In this document: piece after piece, positions 1 through 5,883 of the stretch
Layout: each line of letters opens with the position of its first letter
How positions within the stretch are numbered: position 1 is the stretch's first letter
Origin: Solobacterium sp.
GTDB lineage: Bacteria; Bacillota_I; Bacilli_A; Erysipelotrichales; Erysipelotrichaceae
Length of the DNA stretch: 6,865 nucleotides
Direction of reading: 5' to 3'
Assembly (NCBI GenBank): GCA_017536845.1
Contig: JAFWCP010000429.1
Coordinates: forward strand, 1-6,865
Notes under the pieces: generated by a model
What the model was told of the DNA's origin: nothing
The model's database searches: none
Seen by the model: the letters and a program-made list of their open reading frames with translations, nothing else
Translations under genes and position numbers: made by a program

Positions 1-565
1 TGAAATGGATATCGACAACTACTTCCTGATCAACTTTACGAGCTTTATCCGCATCATCGATGCCCTGGGCGGGGTGGATGTGGATAACCCGTATGCCTTT
101 ACCTATACCTGGGATACGAACTTCTATTATCCGGAAGGCAATATCCATCTGGACGGGCAGGCAGCCCTGTTCTATGTCCGGGAACGCTACAACCTTCCCG
201 ACGGCGACTTCGGCCGCAACATGCACCAGCAGATCGTGCTGAGGGCGATTATCGACAAGGCGACCAGCCCGATCGTGGTTGCCCGCTTCAACAGCCTGCT
301 GGATTCCCTGGACGGGGCGTTCCTGACCAATATTTCAACCGACTCGATCTACGCCCTGTGCCGCCGGCAGCTGGATGAGAACATCCGCTGGGAAGTCATC
401 ACCAGGTCCCTAGAAGGGGAAATCGGCTTTGGCGAATGCGCGTCGGTGCCGGGGACGGAACTGTCCATCGTCCGGCCTGACAGTGAGCAGATTCAGGAAG
501 CCATCGCCATGATTGCGGCTCTTAAAAAGGGGGAAATCCTGGAAAAAGAAGCGGATGAAGATTGA
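1..565 (+). CDS. LCP (LytR-CpsA-Psr) family protein, C-terminal part (5' end outside window)
   Basis: This is the C-terminal part of an LCP family enzyme. LCP proteins are membrane-anchored phosphotransferases that attach undecaprenyl-linked glycopolymers such as teichoic acids or capsule to peptidoglycan on the outer face of the membrane. The reading frame is open from base 2 with no stop, so the gene continues upstream and the ATG at 5 is an internal Met. Visible family hallmarks, counting that Met as 1, are F14 and the DALGGVDV segment (about 19-26), then the ALFYVRERY block (54-62), D68, R71 and a following QQ. The conserved Arg and Asp residues of this second block bind the lipid pyrophosphate in studied LCP proteins. 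The N-terminal membrane anchor and the first half of the domain are missing because of the window edge. The C-terminus is short and acidic with no extra domain. It ends 57 nt before the next gene. The family call is firm, but the glycopolymer substrate cannot be told. Confidence 0.9.
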   Translation, partial: EMDIDNYFLINFTSFIRIIDALGGVDVDNPYAFTYTWDTNFYYPEGNIHLDGQAALFYVRERYNLPDGDFGRNMHQQIVLRAIIDKATSPIVVARFNSLLDSLDGAFLTNISTDSIYALCRRQLDENIRWEVITRSLEGEIGFGECASVPGTELSIVRPDSEQIQEAIAMIAALKKGEILEKEADED

Positions 566-590
566 CATGCAAAATGAGAAGGTATTAAAT
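562..590 (+). promoter_or_regulatory. Putative sigma-A promoter for the acyltransferase-tsaC-glyA run
   Basis: A perfect TTGACA -35 box (562-567) is followed by a 17-nt spacer and TTAAAT (585-590), a 4/6 match to the -10 consensus. The -35 box overlaps the TGA stop (563-565) of the upstream LCP gene. Transcription would start near 597, giving a leader of about 25 nt that carries AAGGAG at 611-616. There is no terminator between the LCP gene and the next gene, so read-through from upstream is also possible. The -10 is imperfect, which keeps confidence moderate. Confidence 0.5.
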
Positions 591-622
591 ATCTGTGTTT
601 TTTAAAACGAAAGGAGTAAACT

Positions 623-1282
623 ATGTATACGATCAAAGACCTGTATGACACCGATCATACTCTGGCCAAATCCTATCTGGAACAGTTCACATACCCCTGG
701 GAAGCATTAAAGGGGATCAAGGAGATGATTGTTTCGCTCGGTGCGCAGCTTGACCCGGCAGAATACGAAGAGGTCAGCCCGCAGGTATGGGTGCACAAAA
801 CCGCGAAGGTATTCCCTTCCGCCTATCTTGGTGCTCCCTGCATCATCGGCCCGAACACCGAAGTACGCCACTGTGCCTTTGTCAGAGGCTCTGCCCTGGT
901 CGGTGCGGACTGCGTTGTCGGCAACTCAGTCGAGCTGAAGAATGTCATCCTGTTTGATCATGTACAGGTACCGCATTATAACTACGTCGGCGATTCGATC
1001 CTGGGTTACTATTCCCACATGGGCGCCGGCTCCATTACATCCAATGTCAAGAGCGACAAGACACTGGTGGTCGTCCATGGCCAGGATGAAAACATTGAAA
1101 CCGGCCTGAAGAAATTCGGCGCCATGCTCGGGGACCATGTTGAGGTCGGCTGCAATTCCGTCCTGAACCCGGGCACTGTCATCGGCCGCGGCAGCCGGGT
1201 CTATCCGACTTCCTGCGTCAGAGGCGTCGTGCCGGAAAACAGCATCTTTACAAACCGCGCGGAGATCCGCGCCCAGCGCTGA
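623..1282 (+). CDS. Stand-alone left-handed beta-helix acyltransferase, GlmU C-terminal-like
   Basis: This is a 219-residue protein with an N-terminal helical segment (about 1-50) and then hexapeptide repeats forming a left-handed beta-helix (about 53-205). It resembles the acetyltransferase half of GlmU, which makes N-acetylglucosamine-1-phosphate. The nucleotidyltransferase half, with its Rossmann fold and the usual N-terminal GxGTRM-type signature, is absent. Residues that line up with the GlmU acetyltransferase site are visible: VELK around K106, then H118-Y119-x-Y121-x-G-D, where H118 matches the catalytic His, and GAGSIT-x-N (134-141). Such proteins are often annotated as 'UDP-N-acetylglucosamine pyrophosphorylase', which this one cannot be by domain content. 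The ATG at 623 follows AAGGAG (611-616) with a 6-nt gap. Its stop overlaps the tsaC start by one base (TGATG), so the two are probably translationally coupled. The fold is clear. The substrate is not known; an amino-sugar or sugar phosphate is plausible by inference. Confidence 0.85.
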   Translation: MYTIKDLYDTDHTLAKSYLEQFTYPWEALKGIKEMIVSLGAQLDPAEYEEVSPQVWVHKTAKVFPSAYLGAPCIIGPNTEVRHCAFVRGSALVGADCVVGNSVELKNVILFDHVQVPHYNYVGDSILGYYSHMGAGSITSNVKSDKTLVVVHGQDENIETGLKKFGAMLGDHVEVGCNSVLNPGTVIGRGSRVYPTSCVRGVVPENSIFTNRAEIRAQR

Positions 1283-1884
1283 TGCGCAGATTCACGGCTG
1301 CCCAGATCGCCGAGATGGCGCAGGTCCTGAAGGAAGACGGGGTCATCAGTGTTCCCACGGATACCGTTTACGGCGTCTGTGCCCGCATGGACTCCCTGAA
1401 TGCCCAGGAACATCTGCGCAATGTCAAGCACCGGCCTTTGACCAAGGCTTTCCCGCTGATGTGCGCTGACCTGAAGCAGATCGAAGCGGTTGCCCAGGTG
1501 GATGCTCGCAGCCGGCGGATTATCGAACAGCACATGCCTGGCCCGCTGACCGTTGTCCTGAAGAAGAAGGAAGAAGTGCCCCCGTTTGTCAACGGCGGCA
1601 TGGAGACGCTGGCGATCCGGATGGCGACATCCGATACGCTGAAGGAACTGATTCAGGCGGTCGGCTGCCCGGTATATATGACCTCGGCAAACCAGTCCGG
1701 ATTACCGGTCTGCACGTCGCTGGATGAGATAGAGAAGCAATGCCCGGATCTTGACGGGATGCTGGAAGGCAGCGTGGATTTCCACGAAGCCAGCACGATT
1801 GCGGATCTGACCCATGAGAACATACGGATCCTGAGGCAGGGTCCGGTTACGCTTGAAGAGTTGGAGGAAAATGAACATGCGTGA
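1282..1884 (+). CDS. tsaC: L-threonylcarbamoyladenylate synthase (TsaC/YrdC/Sua5 family, short form)
   Basis: This enzyme makes threonylcarbamoyl-AMP from threonine, bicarbonate and ATP. That is the first step of the t6A37 modification of tRNAs reading ANN codons, and TsaB/TsaD complete it. The 200 residues cover one YrdC domain. PTDTVYG is at 25-31, the KHRP motif (Lys49, Arg51) follows a short helix, TSANQSG is at 134-140, and an STIADLT segment near residue 172 matches the ST-x-x-DL motif. The Sua5-specific C-terminal domain is absent, so this is the short TsaC-type enzyme. The ATG overlaps the upstream stop by one base, and no other start fits the family N-terminus. The 3' end overlaps the favoured glyA start by 8 nt. 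In Bacillus subtilis the homologue ywlC lies a few genes from glyA, so the neighbourhood looks like a compact version of a known arrangement. Its main substrates include tRNA-Ile, a gene for which lies in this window. Confidence 0.95.
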   Translation: MRRFTAAQIAEMAQVLKEDGVISVPTDTVYGVCARMDSLNAQEHLRNVKHRPLTKAFPLMCADLKQIEAVAQVDARSRRIIEQHMPGPLTVVLKKKEEVPPFVNGGMETLAIRMATSDTLKELIQAVGCPVYMTSANQSGLPVCTSLDEIEKQCPDLDGMLEGSVDFHEASTIADLTHENIRILRQGPVTLEELEENEHA

Positions 1885-3085
1885 TGAACTGATTGCAAAC
1901 CTGATTGAGAAAGAAACAAATAGACAGCAGAACAACATTGAACTGATTGCTTCGGAGAACTTCTGTTCGAAAGATGTCCGCGAAGCGGCCGGCTCCGTGC
2001 TGACCAACAAGTATGCCGAAGGCTATCCCGGCCGGCGGTATTACGGCGGCTGCGTCAACATCGACGTGATTGAAGAAGCAGCCAGAACCCGTGCCTGCGA
2101 ACTGTTCGGCGCCGATCATGCCAATGTTCAGCCCCATTCCGGCTCCCAGGCCAACATGGGCATCTATATGGCTGTCCTCAAGCCGGGTGACAGAGTTCTT
2201 GGCATGGACCTTGCGGCCGGCGGCCATCTGACCCATGGCGCGAAGGTTTCCTTTTCCGGCAAGCTGTATGATTTCTATTCCTACGGCGTCAGCCGCGAAA
2301 CCGAGACCATTGATTACGACCGGCTGAGAAAAGACGCTAAGCAGCTGCAGCCCAGGCTCATTGTCGCCGGTGCATCCGCTTATGCCAGAGAGATTGATTT
2401 CAGGGAATTCCGTTCCATCGCTGACGAAGCCGGCGCCATGTTAATGGTGGACATGGCCCATATCGCGGGCCTGGTTGCGGCCGGAAGGCACATGAACCCG
2501 GTTCCTTACGCTGACTTTGTCACGACAACGACGCACAAGACCTTAAGAGGTCCCCGCGGCGGCATGATCCTGTGCAGGGAAGAATACGCCAAGGCTGTTG
2601 ACAAGGCCATCTTCCCGGGCATCCAGGGCGGCCCGCTCTGCCATATCGTGGCAGCCAAGGCTGTCTGCCTCTGGGAAGCCATGCAGCCGGAATACAAGGT
2701 CTATATCGACCGGCTGATGAAGAACTGCCAGGTCCTTGCGGAAACGCTGAACAAGGCGGGCTTCCGGCTTGTTTCCGGCGGCACCGACAACCACCTGATC
2801 CTTGTGGATACGATGTCTATGGGCATCACCGGCAAGGAAGCGGAAGAAAAGCTGGATGAAGTCAACATCACCTGCAACAAGAATGCCATTCCGTTTGATA
2901 CCCTCAAGCCCGGCATCACTTCCGGCATCCGTCTGGGAACAGCGGCCATGACCACAAGAGGCTTCGGCGAAGAGGAATTTGCCCAGGTCGGCAGATGGAT
3001 CAGCGAAGTCCTGGTAGACAGGCGCGATCCGGAAGCGGTACGGTCCGAAGTCATCGCCCTGACGGAAAAGTTCCCGTTAATCTGA
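1877..3085 (+). CDS. glyA: Serine hydroxymethyltransferase
   Basis: This is a cytoplasmic PLP enzyme that interconverts serine plus tetrahydrofolate with glycine plus 5,10-methylenetetrahydrofolate, the main supply of one-carbon units. The 402 residues cover the whole fold-type I family. The N-terminal IELIASENF block is at about 20-28, followed by [20 protein letters not shown], and HLTHG. The VDMAHIAG motif has D192 and H195. The [14 protein letters not shown] motif holds the Schiff-base lysine at K221, and the FPGIQGGP and SGIRLGT blocks come near the C-terminus. Three in-frame starts exist: TTG 1853, ATG 1871 and ATG 1877. I choose 1877 because GGAGG (1863-1867) lies 9 nt upstream of it but only 3 nt from 1871, and because it best matches the family N-terminus. 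It overlaps tsaC by 8 nt and has no promoter of its own in view, so it is probably co-transcribed and coupled. A strong terminator starts 10 nt after the stop. Confidence 0.97.
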   Translation: MRDELIANLIEKETNRQQNNIELIASENFCSKDVREAAGSVLTNKYAEGYPGRRYYGGCVNIDVIEEAARTRACELFGADHANVQPHSGSQANMGIYMAVLKPGDRVLGMDLAAGGHLTHGAKVSFSGKLYDFYSYGVSRETETIDYDRLRKDAKQLQPRLIVAGASAYAREIDFREFRSIADEAGAMLMVDMAHIAGLVAAGRHMNPVPYADFVTTTTHKTLRGPRGGMILCREEYAKAVDKAIFPGIQGGPLCHIVAAKAVCLWEAMQPEYKVYIDRLMKNCQVLAETLNKAGFRLVSGGTDNHLILVDTMSMGITGKEAEEKLDEVNITCNKNAIPFDTLKPGITSGIRLGTAAMTTRGFGEEEFAQVGRWISEVLVDRRDPEAVRSEVIALTEKFPLI

Positions 3086-3094
3086 CATATTCAC

Positions 3095-3118
3095 GCACGG
3101 AGCAATCCGTGCTTTTTT
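3095..3118 (+). terminator. Intrinsic terminator after glyA
   Basis: A perfect 7-bp stem GCACGGA (3095-3101) / TCCGTGC (3106-3112) encloses a GCAA loop, a stable GNRA tetraloop. Six T residues (3113-3118) follow directly. It begins 10 nt after the glyA stop and closes the acyltransferase-tsaC-glyA transcript. It faces the terminator of the minus-strand tRNA operon. Confidence 0.92.
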
Positions 3119-3181
3119 CATGGGATAAATGCAAGGTACTGTCCAGAGCTGTCAGAGCTGAACGGAAAGGAAAGTGATGAC

Positions 3182-3209
3182 AAAAAAAGAGATTCCGCAG
3201 AATCCCTTT
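3182..3209 (-). terminator. Intrinsic terminator of the tRNA-Ile/tRNA-Ala operon
   Basis: On the minus strand AAAGGGATTC (3209-3200), a TGCG loop (3199-3196) and GAATCTCTTT (3195-3186) form a 10-bp stem with one G-U pair, running into a T tract that ends at 3182. It starts 6 nt after the tRNA-Ala discriminator base, as expected for a tRNA operon end. It lies about 63 bp from the opposing glyA terminator, so converging transcripts are both stopped in this gap. Confidence 0.88.
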
Positions 3210-3215
3210 AGGAAG

Positions 3216-3288
3216 TGGAGCTTAGGAGGATCGAACTCCTGACCCCCTGCTTGCAAAGCAGGTGCTCTCCCAGCTGAGCTAAAACCCC
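3216..3288 (-). tRNA. tRNA-Ala (anticodon TGC)
   Basis: This 73-nt cloverleaf reads on the minus strand. Its 7-bp acceptor stem GGGGTTT/AAGCTCC contains the G3-U70 wobble pair that is the alanine identity element, plus a second wobble at 5-68. The D arm is GCTC/GAGC, the anticodon stem is CCTGC/GCAGG with loop TTTGCAA (anticodon TGC), and the T arm is AGGAG/CTCCT with a TTCGATC loop. The discriminator is A. The 3' CCA is not encoded (CTT follows), so the CCA-adding enzyme must supply it. The gene is second in a two-tRNA operon, 26 nt downstream of tRNA-Ile. Confidence 0.97.
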
Positions 3289-3314
3289 ATAAATAAGCAG
3301 CCGAACCTTTTCAG

Positions 3315-3388
<74 letters not shown>

Positions 3389-3408
3389 GTGATTTCGACT
3401 GCCCAAAT

Positions 3409-3437
3409 ATAATACCTCTGCCGCCAACCCATGTCAA
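3409..3437 (-). promoter_or_regulatory. Strong sigma-A promoter of the tRNA operon
   Basis: On the minus strand a perfect TTGACA (3437-3432), a 17-nt spacer and TATTAT (3414-3409) form a near-consensus promoter. The predicted start is near 3402-3404 (G-rich), about 14 nt before the tRNA-Ile 5' end at 3388, leaving a very short leader for RNase P to remove. Promoter strength and the lack of a long leader fit a stable-RNA gene. Confidence 0.88.
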
Positions 3438-3440
3438 CAG

Positions 3441-3457
3441 GAAATTTTGAAAATTTC
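3441..3457 (-). promoter_or_regulatory. AT-rich perfect palindrome directly upstream of the tRNA -35, probable UP element
   Basis: GAAATTTT (3441-3448), one central base (3449) and AAAATTTC (3450-3457) form a perfect inverted repeat. It begins 3 bp upstream of the -35 box, at about -39 to -55 relative to the predicted start. Its phased A and T tracts resemble the UP element bound by the RNA polymerase alpha C-terminal domain at stable-RNA promoters. The exact symmetry also allows an operator reading. The call is from position and composition only. Confidence 0.5.
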
Positions 3458-3505
3458 GAGAGTTTTTTCGCGTTTTCCACGGTATCCCAGCCCTTTCGCA
3501 AGGCT

Positions 3506-3534
3506 TTATTTCTCAAAAGCAGATGTGCTATAAT
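3506..3534 (+). promoter_or_regulatory. Extended -10 promoter of the small-multidrug-export-like gene
   Basis: A consensus TATAAT (3529-3534) is preceded by TGC (3526-3528), giving an extended -10 element. The -35 region is poor (TTATTT at 3506-3511, 17-nt spacer), which extended -10 promoters tolerate. Transcription would begin near 3541, right at the GGAGG (3545-3549) of the gene, giving a leader of only about 16 nt. It diverges from the tRNA promoter about 100 bp away. Confidence 0.7.
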
Positions 3535-3556
3535 CATCCCCGTTGGAGGTCGACAG

Positions 3557-4057
3557 ATGGATGCTTTTATTACATGGTGGTCGCAGGTGATTGGCCGTTT
3601 TCTTTCACCGCAGCTGTCCGTATTCTTTATCTCAATGATTCCGCTGGTGGAAGAAAGAGGCGGACTCATTCTTGCCGGCCCGCTGTTTTTCAACCTGCCG
3701 TTGTGGGAAGGCATCTTCTGGTGCGTGATCGGCAACATCATCCCGATCCCGTTCATCCTGTTCGGGATCAAGAAGGTGCTGAAATGGATGGCGGAACACC
3801 ATCTGTCCCGGGCCGCTGAATGGATTGAGGCCAAGGCGGTGAAAAACAAACCGAAGATTGACCGTTACGGCATGCTCGGGCTGACGCTGTTCGTCGGCAT
3901 CCCGCTGCCGGGCACCGGCGCCTGGACCGGGTCGCTGGTGGCGGCCATGTTCGATATGGATATTAAGAAAGCGTCGATTTCCATCCTGCTGGGCATCTTC
4001 CTGGCGGCGGTGATCATGACCGTTCTGAGCTATGGCGTCGGCGGTCTGTTCAGCTGA
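3557..4057 (+). CDS. Small multidrug export family membrane protein (PF06695-like)
   Basis: This is a 166-residue integral membrane protein matching the family named 'putative small multi-drug export protein'. Family-typical blocks are the EERGG segment (32-36) after a first hydrophobic stretch, GNIIPIPF (59-66) inside the second, a charged amphipathic cytoplasmic-like stretch (about 72-103), the signature FVGIPLPGTGAWTG (112-125), and a last hydrophobic helix (about 140-160). Paired glycine/proline-rich re-entrant-looking segments are typical of this group, but its transport role is not well proven, so the drug-export name should be read loosely. The ATG at 3557 has GGAGG (3545-3549) 7 nt upstream. 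The frame is open back to 3431, but that extension has no ribosome site, would precede the promoter, and runs through the tRNA promoter region. No strong terminator follows, so some transcripts may continue into cdaA 95 nt downstream. Confidence 0.88.
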   Translation: MDAFITWWSQVIGRFLSPQLSVFFISMIPLVEERGGLILAGPLFFNLPLWEGIFWCVIGNIIPIPFILFGIKKVLKWMAEHHLSRAAEWIEAKAVKNKPKIDRYGMLGLTLFVGIPLPGTGAWTGSLVAAMFDMDIKKASISILLGIFLAAVIMTVLSYGVGGLFS

Positions 4058-4101
4058 GAAAATATGTTATTTTTTTGTGAAGTAAGAAAAGAAAGAAAGG
4101 G

Positions 4102-4130
4102 CCCGAAAGTTCTATTGTATAATAGCCGGG
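4102..4130 (+). promoter_or_regulatory. Possible -10 box within an inverted repeat upstream of cdaA
   Basis: A consensus TATAAT at 4118-4123 is the only promoter-like element I find in the 95-nt gap before cdaA. No good -35 lies at the right distance (GAAAGG at 4095-4100), and there is no TGn extension. The box sits within an inverted repeat: CCCG (4102-4105) pairs with CGGG (4127-4130), and CTATT (4112-4116) pairs with AATAG (4121-4125). This could be a weak or activator-dependent promoter, or an RNA hairpin in a read-through transcript. Confidence 0.35.
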
Positions 4131-4137
4131 TAATGCG

Positions 4138-4145
4138 AAAGGGGG
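4138..4145 (+). promoter_or_regulatory. Ribosome binding site deciding the TTG start of cdaA
   Basis: AAAGGGGG lies 7 nt before TTG 4153. An in-frame TAG at 4123-4125 and the lack of any ATG or GTG between it and 4153 leave TTG as the only start that keeps the whole first membrane helix. The next ATG (4207) would cut that helix. Confidence 0.7.
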
Positions 4146-4152
4146 TTCCAGC

Positions 4153-5883
4153 TTGACTGCCTATACTCTGAATCTGACATTGGAGAACATTCGTACGATT
4201 ACGATCATGGTTCTCGATATCTTTGTGATCTGGCTGATCATCTATTACACACTGCGGATTGTCCGCGGCAACGCCCGTACCGTGCAGATCTTCAAGGGCA
4301 TCATCCTGGTCCTGCTGGTCGACGGCGTCGCCAAGCTGTTCGGTCTCAAGACCCTGCAGCAGCTGACCGGGATGTTCATCAACTGGGGCTTCCTGGCGAT
4401 CATTATCATCTTCCAGCCGGAGATCCGCAATGTCCTGGAGCGGATCGGCAAGTCGAACATGTTCTCGCGCATTACGACGCTGACCGTGGATGAGAAGGAA
4501 AACCTGGTGGACCAGATTGTCACGGCGGTCATGTTAATGAGCGCGGACCAGACCGGCGCCCTGATTTGCATCGAGCAGGTGCATCCGCTGGACGCCTTTG
4601 TCCAGACCGGCACCCGCCTGAATTCCGACGTCACGGCCGAACTGCTCACCTCGCTGTTTGTGACTTCCATCCCTCTGCATGACGGGGCGGTCATCATCCA
4701 GGGTGACAAGATCGCCTGTGCTTCGGCCTATTTCCCGCCGACCAACCTCGAGCTGCCTTCCCGCTATGGCGCCCGGCACCGGGCGGCCATCGGCATCTCG
4801 GAAATCTCCGATGCCGTGACGATCGTCGTATCCGAGGAAACCGGCGCTGTCTCCATTACTGAGGGCGGCAAGATTTTCCATGTCAACCGCACCCAGCTGC
4901 GTGATTATCTGCTCAGAGTCATCTGCGGCGAAGTCACCGAGGTCAGAGGCAAAAAGCCGGCCCAGCCCCGTGAAGCGGTTGTCCTTTCCAATAAGAAGGA
5001 AGCGCCCCGCAAGGGCGGCGTGATCTCGAAGATCGCGGTCAGGAAGCAGGAAGAAGCGGTTTCGGCGGCAAAGATTGAAACCGAAGAAGTCGTCCGTCCG
5101 AAGGTGGCGCCGGAAGCGGTTGTGACCAAGGCGGATGAAATTGCCGATGCGGCGGATATGAAGCTTCCTCACAAGAAGGACAGGCCGCGTCCGAGCTATC
5201 CGGAACAGGCCGAAAAGCTGGCTGTCCCGGAGGTGAAGAAGGAACCCGTCCGTCTGGAAGAACCGACGGCGGAAAAAAAGGCTGAACCGAAGCTGAAGGA
5301 TGAACCGGTGCGCCAGCCGGTCGTCAGGGCAGAGCCGGTGAAGGCCGAACGGGTGACCAACCGCTCCGAGGCCAATGCCATCGTCAAGAAGGCACCGCCG
5401 GAGAGGGTCAAGTCCAACGCCGAACTGCTGGCTGAACGGCAGGCCCGCCTGATCGCCGAAAAGAAGGCGGCAGATGAGGCAGCCAGGGCGAAAGAAGAAG
5501 CCCGTGCCAAAGAAGAGGCCAGAGCCAGAGAACAGGCCAAAGCACAGGAACAGCCGGCAGAAAAGCCGGAAAAGCCCGTCCGCATGAGCGCGGAAGAAGT
5601 GCAGAGGCTGCGTGATGCCTCGGTCAGGAAGTATTCCTATAAGGAAAAATCCACGGAGGAGCAGGTCAATGAAATGTATCAGGAAGCGGCCCCTCAGAAC
5701 CACAGCAGTTCCGGGCTTAAGCCCATTTCCCATCTGGGCATGGTGCCGGAAGAGGATTCACGTGTATATGATACTTCCAAGCTGGATATCTCCAGGATCG
5801 TCGGCTTTGCCGATGAACTGGAAGACCAGTTTGACATGATCGACCAGCTGGATGTCAAAAACAGCAGCGGAGGGAAAAAATGA
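4153..5883 (+). CDS. cdaA: Diadenylate cyclase CdaA/DacA with a long C-terminal extension
   Basis: CdaA makes the second messenger c-di-AMP from two ATP at the inner face of the membrane. c-di-AMP controls potassium and osmolyte transport and cell-wall balance. Three N-terminal membrane helices lie at about 15-34, 46-63 and 73-88, followed by the family-typical FQPEIR. The DAC domain spans about 100-256, with the catalytic DGA at 177-179 and RHR at 208-210. These positions agree with 273-residue homologues, so the enzyme core is complete. The protein then continues to 576 residues. Residues 261-430 are Pro/Lys/Glu/Val-rich and probably disordered. Residues 421-475 are Ala/Lys/Glu/Arg-rich with four hexapeptide repeats, probably a long charged helix. 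Residues 537-568 form a distinct acidic/hydrophobic segment (LDISRIVGFADELEDQFDMI). The frame stays open with coding-like codon use and no sign of fusion by frameshift. The start is TTG after AAAGGGGG. It overlaps cdaR by 4 nt. The core function is certain; the tail's role is unknown. Confidence 0.95.
   Translation: MTAYTLNLTLENIRTITIMVLDIFVIWLIIYYTLRIVRGNARTVQIFKGIILVLLVDGVAKLFGLKTLQQLTGMFINWGFLAIIIIFQPEIRNVLERIGKSNMFSRITTLTVDEKENLVDQIVTAVMLMSADQTGALICIEQVHPLDAFVQTGTRLNSDVTAELLTSLFVTSIPLHDGAVIIQGDKIACASAYFPPTNLELPSRYGARHRAAIGISEISDAVTIVVSEETGAVSITEGGKIFHVNRTQLRDYLLRVICGEVTEVRGKKPAQPREAVVLSNKKEAPRKGGVISKIAVRKQEEAVSAAKIETEEVVRPKVAPEAVVTKADEIADAADMKLPHKKDRPRPSYPEQAEKLAVPEVKKEPVRLEEPTAEKKAEPKLKDEPVRQPVVRAEPVKAERVTNRSEANAIVKKAPPERVKSNAELLAERQARLIAEKKAADEAARAKEEARAKEEARAREQAKAQEQPAEKPEKPVRMSAEEVQRLRDASVRKYSYKEKSTEEQVNEMYQEAAPQNHSSSGLKPISHLGMVPEEDSRVYDTSKLDISRIVGFADELEDQFDMIDQLDVKNSSGGKK
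5482..5553 (+). repeat. Four 18-bp in-frame repeats coding ARAKEE-type hexapeptides in the CdaA tail
   Basis: Residues 444-467 of CdaA read ARAKEE, ARAKEE, ARAREQ, AKAQEQ, each from 18 bp with no gaps. The first two copies are identical in protein but differ in codons (agg/cgt for Arg, gcg/gcc for Ala, gaa/gag for Glu). The period keeps an i to i+4 Glu/Lys/Arg salt-bridge pattern, as in single charged alpha-helices or coiled coils. Confidence 0.85.

Noticed and set aside
597..608. GTTTTTTAAAAC inverted repeat before the acyltransferase gene
   Set aside because: The arms leave almost no loop and are A-T only. It is better explained as AT-rich leader sequence.
1853..1876. Earlier glyA starts (TTG 1853 or ATG 1871)
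   Set aside because: TTG 1853 precedes the GGAGG site, and ATG 1871 is only 3 nt from it. ATG 1877 has 9 nt and fits the family N-terminus. ATG 1871 remains possible but less likely.
3144..3160. CAGAGCTG repeated twice with a 9-nt period between the two facing terminators
   Set aside because: Only two short copies with no flanking structure; chance is a sufficient explanation.
3177..3242. Short frame starting at ATG 3177 after AAAGGAAA
   Set aside because: It reads through the tRNA terminator and into the tRNA-Ala gene on the other strand, giving a 21-residue peptide with no recognisable features.
3431..3556. Upstream extension of the small-multidrug-export-like gene to the ATG at 3431
   Set aside because: The extension lies before the TATAAT at 3529, overlaps the tRNA promoter, has no Shine-Dalgarno and matches nothing in the family. 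ATG 3557 has GGAGG at good spacing.
4059..4076. Possible terminator AAAATA/TATTTT plus T tract after the membrane-protein gene
   Set aside because: The 6-bp stem is entirely A-T with a 3-nt loop, so it is too weak to call an intrinsic terminator.
4534..5733. 399-codon open frame on the minus strand opposite cdaA
   Set aside because: It is a shadow of the biased codon use of cdaA. Its translation is low-complexity (Phe/Leu/Arg/Gly-rich), it has no ribosome site or family motif, and the plus-strand frame encodes a clear DAC domain.
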